Part shown: positions 1-8,793 of the stretch, in pieces
Position numbering within the stretch: the first letter of the stretch is position 1
Layout: the number at the start of each line of letters is the position of its first letter
NCBI GenBank assembly: GCA_035560415.1
Contig: DATMZG010000024.1
Coordinates: forward strand, 1 to 12,224
Length of the DNA: 12,224 nt
Direction of reading: 5' to 3'
Origin: DATMXT01 sp035560415
GTDB taxonomy: Bacteria; Bacillota; Clostridia; Oscillospirales; Feifaniaceae
The notes under the pieces: model-generated
The model's database searches: none
Told to the model about the DNA's origin: nothing
Seen by the model: only the letters and a program-made list of their open reading frames with translations
Program-made: the position numbers and the translations under genes

Positions 1-82
1 ATACTAATATATCACTAAACGTAATAGATGTCAATGGAATTGCGATTTTTTTCCGCTTCAGCATCCGCAAGAATTGGCGCAC

Positions 83-120
83 AAAAAAAGCAGACAAACT
101 TCTTGCCGAAATTTGTCTGC
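83..120 (-). terminator. Rho-independent terminator after tRNA-Leu
   Basis: Read on the minus strand, a perfect 9-bp stem (GCAGACAAA at 112-120 pairing with TTTGTCTGC at 90-98) encloses a 13-base loop. It is followed immediately by seven T (complement of 83-89). It starts 4 bases after the encoded CCA end of the tRNA. No other terminator is visible between the RND pump gene and this point, so it probably also ends read-through transcripts of the efflux operon. Confidence 0.92.
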
Positions 121-124
121 TTTC

Positions 125-210
125 TGGTGCCGCCGACCGGACTTGAACCGGTACGGGATCGCTCCCGGCGGATTTTAAGTCCGCAGTGTCTGCCATTCCA
201 CCACGGCGGC
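125..210 (-). tRNA. tRNA-Leu, anticodon UAA
   Basis: The minus strand folds as a class II tRNA. The 7-bp acceptor stem is GCCGCCG with CGGCGGC, the discriminator is A, and CCA is encoded at 125-127. The D arm closes with GTG/CAC. The anticodon stem GCGGA/TCCGC carries the loop CTTAAAA, giving anticodon TAA. A long variable arm (CGGGAGCGATCCCG) and the T arm ACCGG-TTCAAGT-CCGGT follow. The long variable arm and anticodon identify leucine, reading UUA and UUG. The gene is 86 nt with CCA. In E. coli the UAA leucine tRNA is a substrate of MnmE-MnmG, both encoded at the other end of this window; I regard that co-occurrence as coincidence. Confidence 0.97.
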
Positions 211-221
211 AGGGCACTACC

Positions 222-250
222 ATATTACCAAACGGCGGCTCAAATGTCAA
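222..250 (-). promoter_or_regulatory. Sigma-A type promoter of tRNA-Leu
   Basis: On the minus strand a perfect -35 box TTGACA (complement of 245-250) is separated by 17 bases from a -10 box TAATAT (complement of 222-227). Transcription would begin about 4-5 bases before the tRNA 5' end at 210. The -35 box abuts the stop codon of the RND gene (251-253), so the tRNA has its own strong promoter packed directly behind the efflux operon. Confidence 0.88.
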
Positions 251-3334
<3,084 letters not shown>

Positions 3335-3344
3335 TTTTATCCCC

Positions 3345-4448
3345 CTACTTGCCGACAACGCGAACTTGGTCGCCGTCCTCTATGTAGCTCTGCCCCTTCG
3401 TGACGACTTGCTCGCCGCCGACAAGGCCCGAGAGGATCTCGGTCACGTCGCCCGTGACGAGCCCGGTCTCAACCGGTACCCGGCGGGCGACGCCGTTCTC
3501 AACGACAAAGACGACGTCGCCGCCGGCTTCGGCCAGGATCGCCCCGGAGGGGACGGTGACCGCGCCTTCCCGGCGCCCGGTTTCCAGCGCCGCCGTGACG
3601 AACATGCCGCTGCGCAGCGCCCCGTCCTTGTTGTCAATCTCGACTTTGACGGTGTAGAGCTTGGTGACGGGCGAGGCGGTGGGGGAGATTGAGGAGATTT
3701 CGGCCTCATACACACCGTCGACGGACGAGGCCGTCACGGTCACCGGCTGGCCGACCGAAAGCCCTGTGAGCAGGGACTCCGAGACCTCAAAGGAGGCCGA
3801 CACCCGATCGGTGCGGGAGATGACGAAGGCAGGCGCCGCAGGCGACGCCACGCCCGACTCGACGACCGACACCGAGGAGACGACGCCGGCAGTGGGGGCC
3901 TTGACCGAGGCGTCGGCCAGGGTGTCCTCAATGGCGTCCATATTGGTTCCGAGGGTGTCGAGGGTGGAGGCGAACTGCGCCTCCTGCGAGAGGAGCGTGA
4001 GCTCCAGCCCTTCGACTTCCTTTTGCGAGGCAAAGCCGGCCTCATAGAGGGCTTTGGTGTCCTCAAGGTTTTGCCGCAGCTGCCGCAGCGTCTCGTCGGC
4101 GACGGCTTTCGTGCGGTCGTAGTTGTCCTTTAAGGGGCGGTACTGCTTTTCCACGTCGGTCTTGTCGAGCGTAAAGAGCAGGTCGCCCTTTGCCACTTTG
4201 TCGCCGACTTTGGCATAGACGGTGATGACCTTGACCGGAAGCGGCGCCATGACGGCGACGTCGGCGTCGGCCTCCACTTTGCCCGAGAGCTCGCGGCGGG
4301 CGGCAAGGTCCCCCTTGACCGCCGCCGCCGTCTCGACGGCGGTGGCCGTCCCGCCCGCCTCTTCGGCCGGGGGCTCCTCAGTCTTGGCGCAGCCCGCGAG
4401 CAGCAGCGCCGCGAGCAGTACAAAAAGCAATATCTTTTTCAAATTCAT
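3345..4448 (-). CDS. RND efflux adaptor, lipoprotein membrane-fusion protein (HlyD/AcrA-like)
   Basis: Periplasmic-adaptor (membrane-fusion) subunit of 367 residues that links the RND pump to the TolC-like conduit. A lipoprotein signal is clear: basic MNLKK, a hydrophobic stretch to residue 17, and the lipobox LAGC with Cys20, so the mature protein is probably lipid-anchored on the outer face of the cytoplasmic membrane. The first half of a biotinyl-lipoyl-like domain covers about 65-95 (AKVGDKVAKGDLLFTLD). A helical hairpin spans about 97-178, and the second lipoyl half about 180-200 (VKAPTAGVVSSV). Beta-barrel and membrane-proximal domains fill about 210-365. I chose the ATG at 4448 because it gives the signal peptide and has AGGTGG 5 bases upstream; an in-frame TTG at 4517 would overlap tolC and has no signal. 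It is 43 bp downstream of tolC and 10 bp upstream of the pump gene, so co-transcription is very likely. Confidence 0.94.
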   Translation of the reverse strand: MNLKKILLFVLLAALLLAGCAKTEEPPAEEAGGTATAVETAAAVKGDLAARRELSGKVEADADVAVMAPLPVKVITVYAKVGDKVAKGDLLFTLDKTDVEKQYRPLKDNYDRTKAVADETLRQLRQNLEDTKALYEAGFASQKEVEGLELTLLSQEAQFASTLDTLGTNMDAIEDTLADASVKAPTAGVVSSVSVVESGVASPAAPAFVISRTDRVSASFEVSESLLTGLSVGQPVTVTASSVDGVYEAEISSISPTASPVTKLYTVKVEIDNKDGALRSGMFVTAALETGRREGAVTVPSGAILAEAGGDVVFVVENGVARRVPVETGLVTGDVTEILSGLVGGEQVVTKGQSYIEDGDQVRVVGK

Positions 4449-4491
4449 ATCTCCCACCTCATCGATATCTGTCTCATGGATGTCCCGGGGC

Positions 4492-5778
4492 TCAGGACGC
4501 GTCGACGCCGGCCACAAGCTGGGTATAGGCGACCTGCGCCAACAGCTGCTCGCGGGCGGCTTTTTTGACGGCGCGCGCAGCCGTCGCGGCCGCTTCTTCG
4601 GCCGTTTGCAGCGCGGCTTTCGAGATGCGGCCCATCTCGTATTTCAGGTTTTCCCCTTCAAGCTGCTTTGCCGCCAGGACCGCCTCGGCCTTGGCCTGCT
4701 CCAAGGCCCTTGCGCAGGCGGCCTCATCTTTCAGATACTTTGAAAGCTTATAGCCGACCGTCGTCTCGGAGGCCTCAATTTTCAGCCGCATGGCCTGCCG
4801 CTGTTTTGTTATGGCGTCATATTTATTCGGGTTTTTTGTGTTGCTGTACTCCAGCCGGGCGAGTTTTAAGGCGAGGTTGTTTTCAAGGGCGGCCTTTTTG
4901 TCGGCCTCGAGGTTGCGCCCCGCGGCAAACTCCGCCGCCGGTCCCGGCATGGGGGCGAGGGCCAAGGGCTCCATGGGGTCCCGGCCCAGCAGCATGCCCA
5001 GCTGGCAGAGGATGTCGGCCGCAGCGTCGTCCATGGCGGCGGCCGCCAAAGTCAGCTTGCCGCGGGCCACCCGCAGGCTCTCGACCGTGAGGTCCGTGAC
5101 CTGCCCCAAAGACTGCCGCAGCGTCAGCTCCTCAATTTGCCTATCAAGGGCTGCCGCCGATAGGGCGAGCTCCGCCTTCTGCTCCGACAGCTCGTGCCAG
5201 GCGGCGAAAAGCGCCCGGGCGCCCGCTGTGACGCCGGCCTTGGCCTGTTCGACGCCGAGCTCGGTCTGCTCTATGACGACATCTTTCGGGTACATGCCCA
5301 CAACCTGCGACTGCAGCGTCGTCACATTTCCCGTGAGCAGCGCCAGAACGCCCTCAAGGGCGACCCTCGTCGCGTTTCGGGCGGTCAGGTCGGCCCCCTC
5401 GGTGTCTTCGTAAAGCCCTTGAAGGGCGTTTGACACGGCCGACGTCATGCCGTTCATACCGGAAATGGCCGACAGGATGGCGTCGCCGGCGTCCCCTAAG
5501 GCGTCGTTGTGCTTCAAGGCGTCAAGCTGGAGCGCCGCCGCCTTCAAGTCGGGCGAGCCCGCCAAAACGGCGGCGTCAAGCTCCTCATAGGTCAGGGTGT
5601 AGACCGCCGGCTGCGTGTCTTCGGCCTCGGCCGCTTCCGTGCCGTCCGCCGCGGGGGCGGCGGGCGCCGACTCGTCCTGCGCGGCAAAGCCGGTCAGGAC
5701 CGCCCCGCTCAGCAGCATCGCGGCGAGCATCAGACAGACGGCGCGCAGGAAATATGTATGGTTCTTATGCGCTTTCAT
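4492..5778 (-). CDS. TolC-family efflux conduit protein (barrel-poor, Firmicute type)
   Basis: Secreted protein of 428 residues resembling the TolC/outer-membrane efflux family. An N-terminal signal peptide (basic start, hydrophobic about 9-32) has a likely cleavage near FAAQ (31-34), followed by an Ala/Pro/Glu/Asp-rich linker to about 57. The rest is almost all alanine- and leucine-rich predicted helix in two repeats. Repeat 1 starts near YEELDAAVLAGSPDLKAA (64-81). Repeat 2 starts near KKAALENNLALKLARLE (294-310). The tail (YEMGRISKAALQTAEEA, 380-396, then AQVAYTQLVAGV, 414-425) matches the end of TolC helices. I see no alternating hydrophobic strands at the places where TolC inserts its barrel strands. 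The start at 5778 overlaps the marR stop as ATGA. The AAGGAG lies inside the marR end, 14 bases upstream, which suggests translational coupling. Family assignment is by pattern and operon context. Confidence 0.82.
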   Translation of the reverse strand: MKAHKNHTYFLRAVCLMLAAMLLSGAVLTGFAAQDESAPAAPAADGTEAAEAEDTQPAVYTLTYEELDAAVLAGSPDLKAAALQLDALKHNDALGDAGDAILSAISGMNGMTSAVSNALQGLYEDTEGADLTARNATRVALEGVLALLTGNVTTLQSQVVGMYPKDVVIEQTELGVEQAKAGVTAGARALFAAWHELSEQKAELALSAAALDRQIEELTLRQSLGQVTDLTVESLRVARGKLTLAAAAMDDAAADILCQLGMLLGRDPMEPLALAPMPGPAAEFAAGRNLEADKKAALENNLALKLARLEYSNTKNPNKYDAITKQRQAMRLKIEASETTVGYKLSKYLKDEAACARALEQAKAEAVLAAKQLEGENLKYEMGRISKAALQTAEEAAATAARAVKKAAREQLLAQVAYTQLVAGVDAS

Positions 5779-6407
5779 TTGCTGCTCACATTCTCCTTAT
5801 TGAAATAATGATTGCTTTCATTCGCATTGCCAATATTTTCTTTGCCGGGAATTGCTTTCCCCAAATTCTCCTTGACCTTGGACAGCACTCGCGCGCAATA
5901 TTCAAGCTCCTCCTCCGGAATGCCGGCGATCGCCCTGTCGACAAGCCCCATCATGATGCCGCTCAGGTGTGCGCAAAACTCCCGGCCCTTCCCGGTCAGA
6001 CAGAACAGAAAAGACCGGTTGTCGCTCGGATTGCGGCCCCGCAGCACATATTCCTTGCTCTCAAGTGACTGCATGGTGCGGGTCATCAGCCCCTTGTCGA
6101 AGGGGAGTCCGCCATCGCCGGAGGCCGAAATTTCGGAAATCTGAAAGCGAAGCTGCCGCTGCGATGCCTCGCCGCCCATGCAGTCGAGCAGTTTGAGCGC
6201 CATGGCCTCAGCGATGTTCAGGCCAAGCGGCCGAAGCGCGTCGCGCGTATACATGCGGATGCTGCGGTTGATGTACCAGATGTCGAGGGCCGTCGCGTCA
6301 AGCCGGGGGTCGCCGGTGTTCATGTCGGGGGCCGCCGCATCCGGCCGCAGACTTCCGGTGTTCAAGCCGGGCTCCGCAGCGCAAGGCCCGCGATTTGCGG
6401 TGTTCAT
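5775..6407 (-). CDS. MarR-family transcriptional regulator of the efflux operon
   Basis: Predicted winged-helix repressor of 210 residues, longer than the usual roughly 140-160. The MarR core is about 43-180. The recognition-helix region is FDKGLMTRTMQSLES (102-116) and the wing carries the family DxR signature (D129-N130-R131), followed by LTGKG (137-141). Two oddities stand out. Residues 1-42 are three copies of a 14-residue repeat, and about 10-12 extra residues (near 90-101, SEISASGDGG) separate helix 2 from the recognition helix. The last 30 or so codons are clearly AT-rich compared with the rest. I kept the ATG at 6407 because GAGG sits 7 bases upstream; Met29 is possible but has no visible ribosome binding site. 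It is the first gene of the operon and most likely binds the dyad at 6440-6472 to repress itself and the pump, with release by a ligand. Confidence 0.9.
   Translation of the reverse strand: MNTANRGPCAAEPGLNTGSLRPDAAAPDMNTGDPRLDATALDIWYINRSIRMYTRDALRPLGLNIAEAMALKLLDCMGGEASQRQLRFQISEISASGDGGLPFDKGLMTRTMQSLESKEYVLRGRNPSDNRSFLFCLTGKGREFCAHLSGIMMGLVDRAIAGIPEEELEYCARVLSKVKENLGKAIPGKENIGNANESNHYFNKENVSSK
6282..6407 (-). repeat. Three tandem 42-bp repeats encoding the MarR N-terminus
   Basis: Three in-frame 42-bp units (6366-6407, 6324-6365, 6282-6323) encode 14-residue units beginning MNTA, LNTG and MNTG. Each begins with ATG or TTG followed by AACACCG, and each has a proline-, alanine- and aspartate-rich remainder. 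Units 2 and 3 differ at about 12 of 42 positions by my count, and unit 1 is more diverged. The structure suggests old tandem duplication of a coding segment. Confidence 0.85.
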
Positions 6408-6439
6408 GTCGATGCCTCATTCCGTTGTTACCATATTCG

Positions 6440-6472
6440 GCCGGAATTAGTTGATATTTACAACTATCCGGC
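6440..6472. promoter_or_regulatory. Inverted repeat, candidate MarR operator
   Basis: Two arms form a dyad: GCCGGA (6440-6445) with TCCGGC (6467-6472), and TAGTTG (6448-6453) with CAACTA (6461-6466). There is a 2-base bulge (6446-6447) and a 7-base AT-rich centre (ATATTTA). The inner 19-bp element TAGTTG-N7-CAACTA has the size and symmetry expected of a MarR dimer site. It lies just downstream of the leftward promoter, at about +2 to +34 of the predicted start, where a bound repressor would block transcription. As RNA it could also form a leader hairpin. Assignment to this MarR is inferred from position. Confidence 0.72.
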
Positions 6473-6479
6473 AACACAG

Positions 6480-6508
6480 ACTATACACAGTCACATATGG
6501 TTTGTCAA
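6480..6508 (-). promoter_or_regulatory. Sigma-A type promoter of the marR-tolC-adaptor-RND operon
   Basis: On the minus strand a perfect -35 TTGACA (complement of 6503-6508) is followed by exactly 17 bases and then -10 TATAGT (complement of 6480-6485). Predicted transcription starts near 6473, leaving a leader of about 65 nt before marR that contains the whole candidate operator. Confidence 0.88.
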
Positions 6509-6559
6509 TGCCCTGTTAAAAAATATTGGCAAATGGGCCGCCCTTCGGCTCGTCTTTTT

Positions 6560-6583
6560 CTTGACGGGGAGCGCCATGTCAAG
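6560..6583. promoter_or_regulatory. Inverted repeat CTTGAC-N12-GTCAAG inside the rightward promoter
   Basis: Perfect 6-bp arms, CTTGAC (6560-6565) and GTCAAG (6578-6583), flank 12 bases. The left arm overlaps the -35 box and the right arm touches the -10 box of the rightward promoter, so a dimeric regulator bound here would exclude RNA polymerase. The sequence differs from the marR dyad, so a different regulator would be expected. Short arms make chance occurrence possible. Confidence 0.35.
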
Positions 6584-6589
6584 TAGAAT
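6561..6589 (+). promoter_or_regulatory. Sigma-A type promoter, rightward
   Basis: The -35 box TTGACG (6561-6566), a 17-base spacer and the -10 box TAGAAT (6584-6589) give 5/6 matches at each hexamer. The predicted start is near 6596. It is the only good rightward promoter I find upstream of the membrane-protein genes, so it may serve both the 6726 gene and the APC permease. Confidence 0.75.
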
Positions 6590-6725
6590 ATAGTATGTAT
6601 GGGTTTTGGGCATGCAAAGGCCGGCAGCTTTATTTTCGCATGTGGCAGCCGTGGTCCAAACTGCGCGCAGTCCTATTCGGCTGCGGACGGCGCCGGCCCC
6701 GAAACGCCCCGGGAGGTGGGCGCCT

Positions 6726-7253
6726 ATGCAAAAAAGAGAGGCCAGAATTTACCTGTCGGTCCTGATTTTGTGGGCGGCGGCCGGAATCTGGTATTCGTTT
6801 GCGTTCACTGCCTCCTGGCACGACGCAAGGCTCATCGAGTGGGACCGGTACGCGGCGACGCTGCTGCGGGGCTCGTGGGGCCTTCTCGCCGCCTGTGCCG
6901 TATTGCTGACCGTCATCCGTCTCCGGCACGGAGATGCGGGTAAATTGGAGAAGCAACCCGGGAGTCCGTGGGTGCGGCTGTGGCGCTTCGCCATAAAAAA
7001 ACCCGTGACGGCTGGAGACCATGTGACGGTCCAATTTTTCGTCTTTGTCTTTCTTGCGCTGATCGGCATTGTCTGGTCGTGGCGTATGCTGGCGGGCGAC
7101 CCCATATGGCGAACTTGGAATCACTATCTCAGCGCGGCGGAAATATTCATGATGACGTTTGGGCTCCAGACCGTGACCACCATGGTGCGGATTCGGAAAA
7201 TTCCGAGTGAAAACCCTGCCGACGTAAGTCCGACAGACAATCGTCCGACATAA
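6726..7253 (+). CDS. Unrecognised four-helix integral membrane protein
   Basis: Hypothetical protein of 175 residues; I do not recognise a family. Four hydrophobic helices are evident: about 9-28 (YLSVLILWAAAGIWYSFAF), 47-68 (GSWGLLAACAVLLTVIRL), 101-124 (FFVFVFLALIGIVWSW) and 137-157 (EIFMMTFGLQTVTTMV). The basic segments MQKREAR, the loop after helix 2 (many R and K) and RIRK after helix 4 put both ends in the cytoplasm by the positive-inside rule. The tail is polar and disordered-looking. I chose the ATG at 6726 because GGAGGT lies 8 bases upstream; an in-frame ATG at 6606 would add 40 arginine- and proline-rich residues of non-coding character with no ribosome binding site. It is divergent from the marR operon and 58 bp before the APC permease with no clear terminator between, so it may be co-transcribed with it. 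Confidence 0.8.
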   Translation: MQKREARIYLSVLILWAAAGIWYSFAFTASWHDARLIEWDRYAATLLRGSWGLLAACAVLLTVIRLRHGDAGKLEKQPGSPWVRLWRFAIKKPVTAGDHVTVQFFVFVFLALIGIVWSWRMLAGDPIWRTWNHYLSAAEIFMMTFGLQTVTTMVRIRKIPSENPADVSPTDNRPT

Positions 7254-7311
7254 CCGGCTATCATATATATAAAGAGCAACCTAAACATTATACAATTAAG
7301 GAGAAGGGTAC

Positions 7312-8793
7312 ATGGCAAAGGAGACACAAAAAAAGGACGGGCTGAGCCTCGTCGATTTATTTACGCTCGGGTTTGGCGCGATCATCGGCGTGGGCTGGTC
7401 GGTGACCCTCAACAACATGTTCATCAACGGCGGCGGCCCGGTGCCGGCCATCCTGGGCTTTGCGATTGCGACGCTGCTCTTTGTGCCGGTCGCGCTCTGC
7501 TTTGCCGAGCTGACGCCGGCCATGCCGGTGGCGGGCGGCGTCATCGCCTACGCATACAAGGCCATGGGCACTAAAATGAGCTTTGTGTCGGGCTGGTTTG
7601 TCGCAATGGCCTACATCAGCATTCTGCCGTGGGAGGCCATCGCCATCAACAACATCCTCGCCTTCATTTTCCCGTCGCTCAGCACCGGCACGGTCTTATA
7701 CACCATCGCCGGCTCAGACATCTACTTAAACGCCCTCATCGTCGGCCTCATCATCGCGCTCTTAGTCGTCTGGCTCAACTGGCGCGGCGTGCAGGGCGCC
7801 GCCGCCGTCCAGACCTTTTTGACCTTCTTTCTCATCATCGGCAGCGCCCTCTGCGTCGTCTTTTTGCTGTTCAAGTTCGATGCGTCCAACATCAGGCCCA
7901 TCTATTCCGTCATGGCGGGCAAGGGCCACACCTCTTTCCTGACCGGCGTTTTGACCATGCTGGCCCTCGCCCCCTTCTACTACTCCGGGTTTGACACCAT
8001 TCCGCAGGGGGCTGAGGAGGCAGGCGGCGTCGACCCCAAGTCGCTGGGCAAGGTCATCATCGGCGCCCTGCTGTCGGCCGGCACCTTCTATATCGTCATT
8101 TTCCTGTCGGTGGGTTACTCCTATCCGTGGCAGCAGTTTATCACTTTCCCAAAGCCGGTCTTTTCCAACCTCATGGCCTCCCTCTACGGCGGCGCGATGG
8201 GACAGTTCCTGTTCTGGCTGTCGCTGGCCGCGACCTTGGCCGGCCTCTTTACGACCTGGAACGGCTTTTTCATCGCCGGCAGCCGCTTGCTGCTCGGCAT
8301 GGGCCGCGCACGACTTTTGCCCGCGTTCTTTGCCACTGTCCACCCCAAGCACCACACGCCGTACGGCGGCAGCATCTTCTGCGCCATTGCCATGCTGGCG
8401 GGGCCCTTCCTCGGAATCGGCCTCGTCGACCCGCTGACCATTCTCGGCTCGACCGGCTTTGTCGTCGGCTGGGGCATGGCCTGTCTGTCGGCTGTCATTC
8501 TCTATAAAAAGGCGCCCGACATGCCCCGCCCCTACCGGATGCCGGGCGGCGTGGCCACCGCCTGGACCGGAACCGTCGTCTGCGCCTTCATGTTCTTAAA
8601 CTGCGTCATTCCCGGGCTGCCCGGCTACATGGGCTCCATCGGCATGGGCGTCTTTATCGCCTGGTGCGCCTTGGGCCTCGTCTTCTACACCACGACCTCG
8701 AAGTACCGCGCCGCCATCAGCGAGGAGGCGCGCATGGCCGAACTGTTCCGCGCTTCGAGACCCAAGGAGGAGCCGCAGGATGCTGCCGGCTGA
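7312..8793 (+). CDS. APC-superfamily amino acid/amine permease
   Basis: Integral membrane transporter of 493 residues with about 12 predicted helices, the normal size for amino acid-polyamine-organocation permeases. The unwound TM1 region reads GAIIGVGW (22-29) where many members have GxIIGSGIF. TM6 carries the family-like segment YYSGFDTIPQGAEEAGG (223-239), with the acidic residues typical of this helix. YRMPGG (408-413) matches the family loop before the last helices. The start at 7312 has AAGGAG 8 bases upstream. The substrate cannot be read from sequence; amino acids or small amines are likely, and transport is probably proton- or exchange-driven. The final 14 bp overlap the next small gene, and GGAGG for that gene lies inside this one. 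The 58-bp AT-rich gap before it has TATA-like runs but no convincing -35 box. Confidence 0.92.
   Translation: MAKETQKKDGLSLVDLFTLGFGAIIGVGWSVTLNNMFINGGGPVPAILGFAIATLLFVPVALCFAELTPAMPVAGGVIAYAYKAMGTKMSFVSGWFVAMAYISILPWEAIAINNILAFIFPSLSTGTVLYTIAGSDIYLNALIVGLIIALLVVWLNWRGVQGAAAVQTFLTFFLIIGSALCVVFLLFKFDASNIRPIYSVMAGKGHTSFLTGVLTMLALAPFYYSGFDTIPQGAEEAGGVDPKSLGKVIIGALLSAGTFYIVIFLSVGYSYPWQQFITFPKPVFSNLMASLYGGAMGQFLFWLSLAATLAGLFTTWNGFFIAGSRLLLGMGRARLLPAFFATVHPKHHTPYGGSIFCAIAMLAGPFLGIGLVDPLTILGSTGFVVGWGMACLSAVILYKKAPDMPRPYRMPGGVATAWTGTVVCAFMFLNCVIPGLPGYMGSIGMGVFIAWCALGLVFYTTTSKYRAAISEEARMAELFRASRPKEEPQDAAG

Larger units (their letters stand above)
6408..6725. other. Divergent intergenic region, 318 bp
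   Basis: This spacer between marR (leftward) and the four-helix membrane protein (rightward) carries both divergent promoters, the marR dyad and a second inverted repeat. It also has a small GC hairpin (GGGCCG 6535-6540 with CGGCTC 6546-6551) followed by GTCTTTTTC, which looks like a weak rightward terminator but has no rightward gene before it. The stretch 6597-6725 is a roughly 130-nt untranslated leader of the rightward gene. I see no recognisable riboswitch or small gene in it. Confidence 0.7.

Noticed and set aside
1..82. Left edge, AT-rich stretch
   Set aside because: I searched for a promoter, gene end or repeat and found nothing I could support; a downstream gene may lie outside the window.
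3335..3358. TTG at 3358 as start of the RND pump
   Set aside because: It would place the AGGGGG ribosome binding site inside the coding sequence and add residues before the typical pump N-terminus; the ATG at 3334 fits better.
4222..5413. Open frames on the plus strand across the adaptor and tolC genes
   Set aside because: Their composition is biased by the GC-rich antisense frame and they have no start signals; the minus-strand genes form a coherent operon.
6535..6559. GC hairpin followed by TCTTTTTC, read as a rightward terminator
   Set aside because: The stem has only 6 pairs with one G-T, and no rightward gene lies upstream, so I did not list it as a separate terminator.
6606..6725. N-terminal extension of the four-helix membrane protein from an upstream ATG
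   Set aside because: The extra 40 residues are Arg/Pro/Ala-rich with no ribosome binding site, while the ATG at 6726 has GGAGGT at good spacing and begins a normal cytoplasmic N-terminus.
7228..7250. Direct repeat GTCCGACA, two copies 15 bp apart at the end of the four-helix protein gene
   Set aside because: The copies are 8 bp long within coding sequence, there is no promoter at suitable distance, and chance is likely in this composition.
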